From the NCBI GenBank assembly GCA_017558005.1, contig JAFYWN010000012.1:25386-89385 (forward strand): 64,000 bases of DNA. The letters run 5' to 3'. The notes under the pieces were generated by a model, which worked only from the letters and a program-made list of their open reading frames with translations, was not told the DNA's origin and ran no database searches. The stretch comes from Kiritimatiellia bacterium (GTDB lineage Bacteria; Verrucomicrobiota; Kiritimatiellia; RFP12; DVOR01). Each line of letters begins with the position of its first letter. Position 1 is the stretch's first letter. Shown in pieces: positions 47,176-56,361 of this stretch. The position numbers and the translations under genes were made by a program.

Positions 47176-49350
47176 TTAGGCCTCCAATAGACGCCGAATG
47201 CGCTCTGCCAGGGTTGTTTGACGCACCGCATCCGCCTCTGCATGGAGGGCGATCCATACTGACTTTGAAGAACCAATCACCACGACTAATTTTTTACCGC
47301 GGGTAATGGCTGTGTAGAGGAGGTTTTTGCGAAGCAGTTTAAAGTGTTGGGTATGCAACACGATAATGACGGCGGGATATTCGCTTCCTTGTGACTTATG
47401 AATACTGGTGGCATAGGCCAAGGTTAGCTCGTCTAATTCATCTGCTTGATAGTCAACATAGCGCCCATCAAAGCAAATCGTCAAACTGCGTCCCCGTTCA
47501 TCAATTTGGGCAACAATGCCAATATCCCCATTAAAGACTTCCTTGTCATAGTTATTGGCAATCTGCATCACGCGGTCATTCTTGCGAAAGGGCGTATTCC
47601 CGCGCCATAAAGTCTCACCCGTGGGGTTCATTTGCTGTTGGATTAACGCATTGAGTCGGTCCGTGCCCAGTTCCGCTCGGCGCATCGGTGTGAGCACCTG
47701 CACATCGTATAACGGATCAAAGCCAAACTTCGCGGGGATACGTTGAGTCATCATCTTCAAGAGCATCTCTTGAATCTTCTGCGGATCCTGCGCCTCCATG
47801 AAGTAGAAGTCGCTCTCAACGCCTGGTGCAGGCTTTTCAAAAGCTTCCCCTTGATTCACGTGATGCGCATTGCGCACAATGAGCCCAGAGGCGTCTTGTC
47901 GGAAGATGGTCGTCAGATGCGTGCACGGGATTACCTTCGAAGCAATCAAGTCGGCCAACACATTCCCTGCCCCAACGCTTGGCAACTGATCCGTATCACC
48001 TACGAAAATCAACACCGCAGTGTCGGGCAATGCACTCAAAAATGAACGTGTCAACGACGCATCTAGCATGGAACTCTCGTCCAAGATGAATACATCGCCC
48101 TTAAAACGGTTGTCTGCCCCGTAAAGAAAACGCCCCGTTTGCGGATTATACTTCAACAAACGATGAAGCGTCGTCGCAGGAAAGCCCGTGCTTTCAGTCA
48201 TGCGCTTCGCCGCACGTCCCGTGGGTGCCGCAAGGAAGACGCGCAGTTTACGGAAGGAGTAGACCGACGCAAGCGCCTTAATGATGGTAGTTTTACCCAC
48301 ACCTGGGCCACCAGTAATCACAGAGACTTTGCTCTCCAAGGCCATCATCAGGGCGCGCCATTGCGCGGAAGCCAGTGAAATGCCCATGCGTTCCTCTGCC
48401 CACGCCACCGCCTTATCGGCCTGGATCGGACGAAAACCTGGTTGGGTGCGCAGCAATAACTTAATCCGTTGGGCAATGTGTTGCTCATCTTCAAAGTGTG
48501 TCGCGAGATAGACGCGATCTTCTTCAATGGTGACCACACCACGTTCGGCATCGGCATTGAGCGCCTCTGCGAGACGTTCCACCGGGATATCCAGGGCTTC
48601 ATTCGTCACCAAGAAGAGTTCACTCTGACGGAGATAGACGTGTCCCTCCTCCTCTGCGGCACGATTCAAACAGTGAAGCAGCCCCGCCTCCGCACGCATT
48701 TCCGAATCTTTGGCAATACCCATCTGCAAGGCAATGCGATCAGCCGTTAAGAATCCGATGCCACGCACCTCCTCCGCCAGACGGTAAGGATTCCGTATAA
48801 CAATCGCAATTGCATCCACACCATAACGTCGCCAAATGCGCGCCGCCATCGCAGTGCCAATGCCTTGCGACTGAAGATAAATCATGACATCATGGCTTTG
48901 ACGTTGGTCGCTCCACGACTTGCGAATTTCGTCGCACTTCTTTCGCCCCAACCCCGTAACCTCTCGCAAGCGATCAGGGCGTTTATCAAGAATCTGAATC
49001 GTCTCCGAACCAAAACGATTCACAATCGCCTCCGCCAACTTCGGACCAATTCCACGAATCAATCCACTGGCAAGAAATCGACGAATCCCCTCTTTTGAGG
49101 TGGGTGCGATGCAGGTGATGGACGCTGCTTTAAACTGACGCCCAAAGCGCGGATCTTCGGTCCACACACCCTCTGCAGTCAATTCTTCGCCCTGCCAAAC
49201 CGTGGCACACTTGCCCACGACCGTAATTCGGCGCGCATCCCCCTGACGTTCTGCCACGGGGCGCACCGACAATACGGTGTAACCAGTCTCTTCATTGCGG
49301 AAGAGCACCGATTCTACGCTACCTGTAATTTGATTCGTGGATTGACTCAT
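47176..49350 (-). CDS. recD2: RecD2-type superfamily 1B helicase
   Basis: A 724-residue 5-to-3 DNA helicase of the RecD2/TraA subfamily found in bacteria without RecBC partners. The N-terminal OB-like region and helix-hairpin-helix motifs (GLIRGIGPKLAEAIVNRFG, EVTGLGRKKCDEI) precede motor motifs: Walker A GGPGVGKTTI (about 347), ILDESSMLDASL, VGDTDQLPSVGAGNVL, and the C-terminal LAYATSIHKSQGSEYPAVII. It starts 15 bases after the AONS-like stop, on the same strand. It likely acts in repair. Confidence 0.95.
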   Translation of the reverse strand: MSQSTNQITGSVESVLFRNEETGYTVLSVRPVAERQGDARRITVVGKCATVWQGEELTAEGVWTEDPRFGRQFKAASITCIAPTSKEGIRRFLASGLIRGIGPKLAEAIVNRFGSETIQILDKRPDRLREVTGLGRKKCDEIRKSWSDQRQSHDVMIYLQSQGIGTAMAARIWRRYGVDAIAIVIRNPYRLAEEVRGIGFLTADRIALQMGIAKDSEMRAEAGLLHCLNRAAEEEGHVYLRQSELFLVTNEALDIPVERLAEALNADAERGVVTIEEDRVYLATHFEDEQHIAQRIKLLLRTQPGFRPIQADKAVAWAEERMGISLASAQWRALMMALESKVSVITGGPGVGKTTIIKALASVYSFRKLRVFLAAPTGRAAKRMTESTGFPATTLHRLLKYNPQTGRFLYGADNRFKGDVFILDESSMLDASLTRSFLSALPDTAVLIFVGDTDQLPSVGAGNVLADLIASKVIPCTHLTTIFRQDASGLIVRNAHHVNQGEAFEKPAPGVESDFYFMEAQDPQKIQEMLLKMMTQRIPAKFGFDPLYDVQVLTPMRRAELGTDRLNALIQQQMNPTGETLWRGNTPFRKNDRVMQIANNYDKEVFNGDIGIVAQIDERGRSLTICFDGRYVDYQADELDELTLAYATSIHKSQGSEYPAVIIVLHTQHFKLLRKNLLYTAITRGKKLVVVIGSSKSVWIALHAEADAVRQTTLAERIRRLLEA

Positions 49351-49365
49351 GGGAAAACGTGGTGA

Positions 49366-50493
49366 TTAATGCTGAAAGAGAGTTAACAGACGTTCAAAGT
49401 CTGCTTCGGCAATCTCTGCCGAGAGCGAAAAGCGCAAACGTGCCGTGCCACGCGGAACCGTGGGCGGACGAATGGGTAAGACATAAAAGCCCGCCTGACG
49501 AAAACGTTGCGCCTCGAGGATAGTCGCATCATTTTCCCCAATCACATAGGGCACAATGTGCGATGCACTCACGCATGCAATGCCCTTTCCACGAATTGCC
49601 TCGGCGAGACGTTGCCCCATCGAGAGCACATGACGACGACGCGCTGTCATCCCCGCCAAAGCACGAAAGACGTAGAGCGTCCATGCCAAATTCACTGGGG
49701 GCAAGGCGGTCGTGAAGATAAAGGGACGCATTTTGTTGATTAAGGTCTCACGGATAACCGAGGAGCAGACGACAAAGGCGCCTGTTGAGCACAAAGCCTT
49801 TCCAAAGGTGCCGACGAGCAAATCAATCTCATGGTGCACCCCTTTTGCGTGTGCCAAGCCTAAGCCCGTCTCGCCAAAGACGCCCACACCGTGCGCTTCA
49901 TCTAAATAGAGCACCACATTCGGGAAATCGTGCTTTAACTTCACCAATGCCTCAAGGTCCGTACAGTCGCCATCCATTGAGAAGACGCTCTCGGTCATCA
50001 CAAAGACCTCTTCATACTCGGCAGCATAACGTTCTAAGAAGGTGCGCGCATGGGCGAGATCATTGTGACGAAAACGGTAGAAGGTCGCGCCCGAAGCACG
50101 AATGCCATCAATCATACTCGCATGATTGAGTTTATCGGAAAGCACTAAGGATTTCGGCCCCACCAATGCCGGCAGAATGCCCGTATTCGCATGATAGCCC
50201 GACCCAAAGACTAACGCTGCCTCCGTGCCATAAGCCTGTGCAAGCGCCTCTTCAAGGGCGACCGCTGCGGGCACATTTCCCGTCAAGAGCCGTGAACTCG
50301 CCGCACTCAGTTTGCGATCTTCCCCCGTCAGGGAATCATAAAATCCCTCTCTGAAAGCGGTATCATTCAAAATGCCGAGGTAATCATTTCCAGAAAGATT
50401 GAGTGTATCCTCTGGAAGCAACCGCAATGTGCGCAGATTACCCGCCTCACGCAGGGTTGTTAAATCGGAAGTCAAACGGTCAAAGAATTTCAT
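49366..50493 (-). CDS. 8-amino-7-oxononanoate synthase-like (alpha-oxoamine synthase)
   Basis: A 375-residue PLP enzyme of the BioF/Kbl/serine palmitoyltransferase family. The PLP lysine is in LVGTFGKALCSTGAFV (about residue 233). YLDEAHGVGVFGETGLG and the GSGYHANTGILPAL region match the fold. BioF is the most likely role, but no other biotin gene is nearby, and a lipid or acyl-amino-ketone role cannot be excluded. Confidence 0.88.
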   Translation of the reverse strand: MKFFDRLTSDLTTLREAGNLRTLRLLPEDTLNLSGNDYLGILNDTAFREGFYDSLTGEDRKLSAASSRLLTGNVPAAVALEEALAQAYGTEAALVFGSGYHANTGILPALVGPKSLVLSDKLNHASMIDGIRASGATFYRFRHNDLAHARTFLERYAAEYEEVFVMTESVFSMDGDCTDLEALVKLKHDFPNVVLYLDEAHGVGVFGETGLGLAHAKGVHHEIDLLVGTFGKALCSTGAFVVCSSVIRETLINKMRPFIFTTALPPVNLAWTLYVFRALAGMTARRRHVLSMGQRLAEAIRGKGIACVSASHIVPYVIGENDATILEAQRFRQAGFYVLPIRPPTVPRGTARLRFSLSAEIAEADFERLLTLFQH

Positions 50494-50526
50494 GGCAAGG
50501 AATTGCTGTCAGTATAGCACAATGCA

Positions 50527-52050
50527 TTAGGTGAACCAGCGCAGAAAAAGGTGATGAGCTGCAAATTGGAACAAACGAAGACAGAGCGAAGGACGACGCC
50601 CCACAGAGAAAACACAGGTCCCTCCTGCAAAGAAGTCATCGGCATACTTTTCATTCACATGCGCTAAAGCGGCACGGAAGTGATCCGTATCTGGATTCCC
50701 TCGCGACCAATGATGCGCCGCCAAAGGCAAAATCCCCACCGTGTGCCCGCTCCGTTTGATAAATTGGAAACAGAGCTCCTCGGCATAAAGGTCCCACGCA
50801 CAGGCGGGGTCAAAGCGAAGCCCCCACGCACGAAAGGCATCTGCATGCACAAAGAAGCCGCAACAATCAAAGTTCTCCGTGCGATTCCCCAAGAGTGCCG
50901 TATAGGGCAAAGGCGGCCGATTATTGTGTTGGCGTCCCCCATCACGATCGGAGTCTGAGAGTTCACCAAAGGGTAAAATCACCGCATTAAAGAGCGTGCG
51001 CGTCCCAATCAATCCATACGGAAATAGGGGCGAACGGCGATTTAGTTTCGGGCGCGGATCTTCTCGCAACTCCATATCTTCATGCGCGAAGAAAATCCAT
51101 CCCGTGTCTGCGGGCATTGCATCCAAAAATGCATTGTACCGTTCGGGAATCGGCACATTCTCTACAGTGTTGTCAAACATCACAAAGCGCGCCCCCGCAA
51201 GGTGCGGATTCTCCCGCACACACCGTTGGTAACACGCCTTATCGCGCACAACGCTCACCACGGTCAATGGCACTTGCGGCGCACAAAGCACCGCATAGGT
51301 GCTATCTCGATGAAACCCCATGGGAGCCGACTCTGGTGCAGGAGGCAAAAGCCCATCTAAGGCATCCTCACTAAAGCGGCGCGCCTGTGCTGCGGAGGGA
51401 AACCGGAAAAAGGCGCGGAAACGCGCATACACATGATCTTCACTCGGCGCGAAGGAGGCAGGAAACCAACGGCATACAGCGGCCACCGCACGGCACAAGC
51501 GGCGCGAACGCAGGGAAAAGCCGCCATTGAGCACGGTCAATCCTAACGCATCAGAAAGGTGCGCCCGCCACCCTGGCGTAACATTCGGTGCGCCCACAAA
51601 GTCAAAGTGTAAAAACTCCCGCAACTCATCCCGTAAGGGCCACCCATCATTCTGCACAATGAGCACATGCGTGGTGGAAAATCTACGGTGTAAATTCAAT
51701 ATACAGTCACGGCTCATTGAGCGAATGTCACCAGGCGTCAGGTTGGGCTCAACTTGCACCTCCACCGCCTCCGCGGAAAAGAGCCCCTGCGGCACCACCG
51801 CCGCATCCTGCGTAACAATCACCGTCTTTAATGCCCCTAAGACCGACCACGTCTGGCGAATCGCAAACTCAAAGGCGTCAAAGTAGCCCGCCTCCCGTTG
51901 TTGCGGGAAGCAATACACAAGCAAAGTCACCTCAGGATAACGACCTGGCGCCGGCGTTTCAGTGCGCAGCTTCGGCAATATCGCCTCAATCTGCGCCTTC
52001 ATGGCCCGCTGAAGCGGTGCCCGTGGCAGGGGTTGGGGATGCCGCCTCAC
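50527..52050 (-). CDS. DUF5672 and GT-A-like glycosyltransferase fusion
   Basis: A 507-residue protein with two glycosyltransferase-like modules. The first (about 30-270) has the DUF5672 hallmarks VQNDGWPLRDELREF, DFVGAPN and LNGGFSLRSRRLC. The second (about 275-507) has WIFFAHEDMEL and a distal DLYAEELCFQFIKRSGH, resembling StrF/family-2 transferases. No membrane helix is seen. The start is GTG at 52050, overlapping the prmC stop by 4 bases; an ATG at 52002 is the alternative. It likely works on surface glycans; the substrate is unknown. Confidence 0.8.
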   Translation of the reverse strand: MRRHPQPLPRAPLQRAMKAQIEAILPKLRTETPAPGRYPEVTLLVYCFPQQREAGYFDAFEFAIRQTWSVLGALKTVIVTQDAAVVPQGLFSAEAVEVQVEPNLTPGDIRSMSRDCILNLHRRFSTTHVLIVQNDGWPLRDELREFLHFDFVGAPNVTPGWRAHLSDALGLTVLNGGFSLRSRRLCRAVAAVCRWFPASFAPSEDHVYARFRAFFRFPSAAQARRFSEDALDGLLPPAPESAPMGFHRDSTYAVLCAPQVPLTVVSVVRDKACYQRCVRENPHLAGARFVMFDNTVENVPIPERYNAFLDAMPADTGWIFFAHEDMELREDPRPKLNRRSPLFPYGLIGTRTLFNAVILPFGELSDSDRDGGRQHNNRPPLPYTALLGNRTENFDCCGFFVHADAFRAWGLRFDPACAWDLYAEELCFQFIKRSGHTVGILPLAAHHWSRGNPDTDHFRAALAHVNEKYADDFFAGGTCVFSVGRRPSLCLRLFQFAAHHLFLRWFT

Positions 52051-52946
52051 AACAGTGTACCCTCTGCATAACGGTCATGGCCCGCATAATCCTTGCCAAT
52101 CAACACGTCAGAGTAACCCGCGCGCTCCAAGAGACGTTGCATCGCTAACCCTTGTTCGTCGCCCATCTCAAAGAAAATCCGTCCCCGTGGACGCAAGACT
52201 AACGTACCATCCAAGATAATTTGGCGCAAAATATCCAAACCATCCGCGCCCCCATCCAGGGCCAATCTCGGCTCATGTGCCAGGATATGCTTCGGCAGAC
52301 CATCTACCACCTCAGAAGCGATGTAAGGCGGATTCGAGACCAAAATGTCACACGAGCACGGCGGCAAAGCCCCCGCGCCATCCCCCTCAACAAAGGTGAC
52401 CACGTCCTCCAACCCCAAAGCCCGCGCATTTTCACGCGCCAAAGAGAGCGCTTCAGGAGAAATATCTACCGCCGTAAATCGTCTATCCGTGCCACGCGCA
52501 GCGTTTGCCAAGGCCAAAATAATTGCCCCTGTGCCCGTTCCGATATCGGCGATCTGCTTTGCGCGGGACCACACTTCACTCTGCAAAATGCGCTCCACCA
52601 AGACCTCTGTCTCGGGACGCGGAATCAACGCACGCCCATCCGTTCGCAAGACAATCTCGTGAAACGGCCACTGCCCCAAAATGTACTGAATCGGTTCGCC
52701 ATTCGCCAACCTTCGAAACTGCGCCCGTAAGGTCTCCACAGTCTCCAAGTCCACCAGACGATTGACCTCTAACCGCAGCCGAGGCCCCGTGAACTGCATT
52801 GCCTCAGAGAGCAAAATCTCTGCGAGATTCTGCGCCTCATCTGCATCAATTCCATGACGACACAAATAAACGGCTCCTGCTTCCAGAAGCCGTCCAATTG
52901 TGAACGCGTCAGCATCAGAAGGGCATGTCCTCATCACTGATATCAT
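52047..52946 (-). CDS. prmC: Release-factor glutamine methyltransferase
   Basis: Methylates the GGQ glutamine of RF1 and RF2. The 299-residue frame has the N-terminal helical domain, IADIGTGTGAIILALA (SAM loop) and the catalytic NPPYIA. The start is uncertain: ATG at 52946 or 52934, both inside the end of the DUF3127 gene. The usual prfA neighbour is absent; a four-base GTGA overlap couples it to the glycosyltransferase downstream. Confidence 0.93.
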   Translation of the reverse strand: MISVMRTCPSDADAFTIGRLLEAGAVYLCRHGIDADEAQNLAEILLSEAMQFTGPRLRLEVNRLVDLETVETLRAQFRRLANGEPIQYILGQWPFHEIVLRTDGRALIPRPETEVLVERILQSEVWSRAKQIADIGTGTGAIILALANAARGTDRRFTAVDISPEALSLARENARALGLEDVVTFVEGDGAGALPPCSCDILVSNPPYIASEVVDGLPKHILAHEPRLALDGGADGLDILRQIILDGTLVLRPRGRIFFEMGDEQGLAMQRLLERAGYSDVLIGKDYAGHDRYAEGTLL

Positions 52947-53274
52947 CTACCGGGAATTCATCTGCAGGCTGAGGGATCGGTTCGCTGGACGTTCCGTCCG
53001 CTTCCAACTTCTCCAACTTAAACATCTGCAAGTCGGTGTAATAGCGACCATTGTAAAGATTACCACGCAAAGAGAACGTCACGCGCACCGAATCACCCTT
53101 CTTGACAGTGTCCAAAAGCGCGCAATTGTTCTTAATTGCATTAAACTTGATATCCTGCGGCCAACGGTCATCCGTATCCGTCACCACAAACTCACGCTTC
53201 GTGAAGCCGCTTGCAAACGTCTGCACGTCCATGATTTCTTTAACAACACCTTCAAATTCGTATGACTTACTCAT
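52915..53274 (-). CDS. DUF3127 OB-fold protein
   Basis: A 119-residue protein of the DUF3127 family, predicted OB-fold nucleic-acid-binding protein. The core is YEFEGVVKEIMDVQTFASGFTKREFVVTDTDDRWPQDIKFNAI, then GDSVRVTFSLRGNLYNGRYYTDLQMFKLEKL. The acidic C-terminus (DDISDEDMPF) looks like the partner-binding tail of SSB proteins. The ATG at 53274 has GGAAG just upstream. Its end overlaps prmC. Confidence 0.9.
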   Translation of the reverse strand: MSKSYEFEGVVKEIMDVQTFASGFTKREFVVTDTDDRWPQDIKFNAIKNNCALLDTVKKGDSVRVTFSLRGNLYNGRYYTDLQMFKLEKLEADGTSSEPIPQPADEFPVDDISDEDMPF

Positions 53275-53338
53275 AACTTCCACTTTTAAAATAGCTTCCA
53301 ATTGAAGCCAATCTGTTGCAAATTAAACGTCCAAAATT

Positions 53339-53401
53339 GTCGTTTTTTACTACCTTAAATAGAACAACGACAGTGTACCCTATTTCTCACCCAAATGTCA
53401 A
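53339..53401 (-). promoter_or_regulatory. Promoter and leader stem of the DUF3127 gene
   Basis: On the minus strand TTGACA (53401-53396), an 18-bp spacer and TACACT (53377-53372). The leader has arms TGTCGTT and AACGACA (53339-53373) that could form a stem. Confidence 0.6.
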
Positions 53402-53482
53402 ACATTTCATTACCCGAAATCAAGAATACAATCAAGACTCATGACACGCACGCTTACCATTAACGATGAGCTCTATTGGTAT

Positions 53483-53522
53483 AAAAAATGGCGGGAAAAC
53501 GAGTAGTTTTCACGCCATTTTT
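53483..53522. terminator. Bidirectional terminator
   Basis: AAAAATGGCG, one unpaired base and GAAAAC pair with GTTTTC, one base and CGCCATTTTT, around a 5-base loop. It serves the leftward LURP-one-like gene. Confidence 0.9.
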
Positions 53523-53538
53523 ATGCGGAAGAAACTCC

Positions 53539-54111
53539 TTAAAAGTTGGCGTATTGGCGACCTTCAATTGCAGTGAGCAAAATCGCGCCGCCTAAGATTA
53601 ACATCGCAGGAATCGTCACCTCTGAGTAAATAATGGTACGTTGTTTGAAAACAAAAGGGTTAAAGCAACGCTCATAACGTGCAGCCGTCCGTCCATCTGG
53701 TGTACTTAAAGTGTACTTTTGTGGAATTATGCTACACAAAGACCTGCGCAAAAGCGCTAAGGCGAGACTATCTTCCTGAACAAGCCCTACTTCATTCCCT
53801 ACGCTATCTTCCACAATCCATGTGTCGCGTAGCAAGGATTTCATCCCTTTCCGCTTCCACGTGCCAATACACACCCCCGCCTCATTAAAAGCATCATACG
53901 CGGCGCTAAAATCAATAACATTTCTCGCGTGGATTTCTAAAAACGGTGTTTCTGAAGACACATCTTTAAAAAACACACGAATGTCTTCTTTCAACTTAAA
54001 TGCCTTCTGTTTAGAAAAGCCAATCTGACGCCCCTGTGCATCAAAAATATCAAATTTAGCCCCAACCAATGACCAAAGCCGTCGCCGAACTAAATAGTTG
54101 TAACTCGCCAT
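53539..54111 (-). CDS. LURP-one-related (scramblase-like) protein
   Basis: A 190-residue protein of the LURP-one-related/Tubby-C-like superfamily. Repeating beta-strand pairs such as KFDIFDAQGRQIGFSKQKAFKLKEDIRVF and TWIVEDSVGNEVGLVQEDSL form the barrel. A C-terminal hydrophobic helix (VTIPAMLILGGAILLTAI) could occupy the core or anchor it in membrane. Function in bacteria is poorly known; the next gene on the same strand is SPFH. Confidence 0.72.
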   Translation of the reverse strand: MASYNYLVRRRLWSLVGAKFDIFDAQGRQIGFSKQKAFKLKEDIRVFFKDVSSETPFLEIHARNVIDFSAAYDAFNEAGVCIGTWKRKGMKSLLRDTWIVEDSVGNEVGLVQEDSLALALLRRSLCSIIPQKYTLSTPDGRTAARYERCFNPFVFKQRTIIYSEVTIPAMLILGGAILLTAIEGRQYANF

Positions 54112-54225
54112 AATGCGCGCTCCTCATTTGCCAATCATCTTACCATCTTTCTCATCACACGTCCATATCGCTTTTTGAAGTCTCCCTCCCCAAAAAGACC
54201 CACCAGCTAAACAAGTCAAACAAAA

Positions 54226-54251
54226 GCCGTTGCCTATACGCAGGCAACGGC
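54226..54251 (-). terminator. Terminator of the SPFH gene
   Basis: GCCGTTGCCT (54226-54235) and AGGCAACGGC (54242-54251) form a perfect 10-bp stem with a 6-base loop. A T-rich tract follows on the minus strand. Confidence 0.9.
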
Positions 54252-54278
54252 CAAAACGAGTGAACGAGAATGACTTAA

Positions 54279-55442
54279 TTACTTTGCCAATTCCTCAGCT
54301 TGCTTCACATTCATCAATTGGAAGAAAGTTTCCATCGGGTTTTGACCTGCGGGAACATTCCCTCCTCCCATGATAAAGGTCTTCGGCAGAATCATCTTTG
54401 AGAGTCCCTCTGCAATTGCCTTCGCCACGCCAATCTTGGTATCGCGATCAATTTCAAGCCGAGTTAATTCCGTTTCCGTAATCGCACCACTCAACTGAAT
54501 TTCTTGTTGCTTTGCCTTTGCGAGGTCAATCTTTTGATTAGCCTGTAAGCGAATCACCTCAAGTTTCTCTGCTTCAGTCTTCTTTTCAATCTCAGCCAGT
54601 TCAAGCAACTTACTTGCCTTCACAAGAGCTTCTTCCTTTGCGAGCTGTTCAATCGCCACCTTCTTCTGCGCTTCAATTTCTGCGAGCTTCTTCTGACGCT
54701 CTGCATCCGTCACCTGCTTCATCATCTCCACCTCTGCAGCACCCTTACTTGCGGCAATCTTTTGGGCATATTCTGCTTCGGTGCGTTCCTTCTGCATGAT
54801 GAGATTTTGCTTTTCAGCCTCTGCGGTCTTCTTCTGCAGGTCGGCCTTTTGTTGGGCCTCGAAGAGTGCGGTCGTGGTTTTATCGAACGAAATCTGCGTA
54901 ATGCTGAATTGTTCCACCTTAATACCGTTATTCATCAACTCTTTGTTGTTGACGTAATCCTTGCGGATTTGTTCTGCCAAAGCTTCACGATTTTCCACTG
55001 CCTGCGAGGAGGTAATGTTACTTGCCTTCTCCATGATGATATCTTTCAGCTTCGCCAGCAGCAGTTCTTCCACACGCTCCTGCGACCCTGCCACGTATTC
55101 GTGCATCTTTAAAATCTCTTCATTTGTATTGTAGAGACGATACACAACCTGCGAGGAGATGTCGCCCTCACCCTTATTTGAGAAGCGCACCTTAACCCCA
55201 TCATTATCCTTAGACTCGTCCTTTTCATTAGAAAAATAGACCGTCTCAACCTTTGGGTAAGTCCAGATTTTAGGCATAAACTTAAAGTAGATGCCACCAT
55301 CCTTGATGATATCAATCGCCCCTGTGGGTGATTGCACCACTTGAAATTCTTGGATATCGTTGGAGTGCAGCATTGAACCAATCAATACGATTAGTAAAAC
55401 CACACCCGCGACCACATAATACTTCAGTTTCATTTGCATCAT
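54279..55442 (-). CDS. SPFH/band 7 (prohibitin-type) membrane protein
   Basis: A 387-residue protein. One N-terminal membrane helix (about 6-24) is followed by the band 7 domain (about 30-210: VQSPTGAIDIIKDGGIYFKFMPKIWTY, NNKELMNNGIKVEQFSITQISF), a long Lys/Glu/Ala-rich coiled coil (210-330), and a short Gly/Pro tail. Such proteins form membrane rings that scaffold proteases or lipid domains. Start at the ATG at 55442, which has AAAGG 6 bases upstream; Met codons at 55448 and 55439 are possible. Confidence 0.9.
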   Translation of the reverse strand: MMQMKLKYYVVAGVVLLIVLIGSMLHSNDIQEFQVVQSPTGAIDIIKDGGIYFKFMPKIWTYPKVETVYFSNEKDESKDNDGVKVRFSNKGEGDISSQVVYRLYNTNEEILKMHEYVAGSQERVEELLLAKLKDIIMEKASNITSSQAVENREALAEQIRKDYVNNKELMNNGIKVEQFSITQISFDKTTTALFEAQQKADLQKKTAEAEKQNLIMQKERTEAEYAQKIAASKGAAEVEMMKQVTDAERQKKLAEIEAQKKVAIEQLAKEEALVKASKLLELAEIEKKTEAEKLEVIRLQANQKIDLAKAKQQEIQLSGAITETELTRLEIDRDTKIGVAKAIAEGLSKMILPKTFIMGGGNVPAGQNPMETFFQLMNVKQAEELAK

Positions 55443-55559
55443 CTTCATCCTTTCTAAGATTCATCATATCCAATTTGCTGCGACAACGGCAAGTAAAATT
55501 TTACATCCAAACTTGACGCTCTCAGACTCAATGGCACCACTACCCAAAAAAACCTCTCC

Positions 55560-56255
55560 TTAGGTCGAGGGAGTGTTTTGTGTTGGTTTATCATTGGAAC
55601 TGCATAGTGGACCGACCGTCTTTTCGTACCATTGAATTAAAGGCGCTAATCTCTCTTCGGGAAAGGCGCCCATGCTCCGCCATTTACGAAGGAATTGTCC
55701 CAACCAATAATCTTCACCATCGCCGCCGCCCCAACCTGGCACTTGCCGCCACGCATCAAATTTCGCAAGGAGCTTCTCCCGCACTTCGTCATCTACAGTG
55801 TACCAACACGCCGTGAACAGCCCGTCGCGATGATCTATCGGCACCTCATCAAGCAAGCGTAAAATCCACGCCGTTCCTTTTGGCAATGCGGCCAACCCTG
55901 CCAGCAACACACTTGGAGACGCATAGGAAGACCAGTCGATTGTAGTTAATCGCGCCTCAAGTTCCGTTGCGACCAATGCACCTTTTCGTGCCAACAACCG
56001 AGCAAAGTGCCGATTGAGCTCAAACGCACATCGGTACGCTTCGCCAATGAAGCCACGTAAAAGAAGCGTCGCCTCCGCATCCGTTGCTTGATCAAACGCC
56101 CCCTCCTCTGCGATTTCAGGAAAGCAACACCCCTCTGTTTCAATTGTTATAAAAGCCAACCCAGTCTCCTCATCCACAATGCTTTCTAATGGAGAGGAGG
56201 CAAACGCTTGACTTCGTTTGACAACGGCACAGATTAGATTAAAGAAAGTATCCAC
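55560..56255 (-). CDS. Hypothetical protein, mixed alpha fold
   Basis: I do not recognise the family. The 231-residue product from a GTG at 56255 has GAGGTG 5 bases upstream, which is a better fit than the TTG at 56267. It is rich in helices, with W residues in HEAT-like or DUF4375-like surroundings (SVLLAGLAALPKGTAWILRLL, PGWGGGDGEDYWLGQFLRKW). No signal peptide or membrane segment. It stands between SPFH and GH89 genes on the same strand, with gaps of about 115 bases on each side. Confidence 0.6.
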   Translation of the reverse strand: MDTFFNLICAVVKRSQAFASSPLESIVDEETGLAFITIETEGCCFPEIAEEGAFDQATDAEATLLLRGFIGEAYRCAFELNRHFARLLARKGALVATELEARLTTIDWSSYASPSVLLAGLAALPKGTAWILRLLDEVPIDHRDGLFTACWYTVDDEVREKLLAKFDAWRQVPGWGGGDGEDYWLGQFLRKWRSMGAFPEERLAPLIQWYEKTVGPLCSSNDKPTQNTPST

Positions 56256-56361
56256 GTCACACCTCAATTAAAACTCGCCCCAAAGGCATTTATCCATCAA
56301 TTCCGTCGCAATCCTTCCAACCTTTTACTCAACGTTTTCATTCACATAAGTTGATAGTCTA

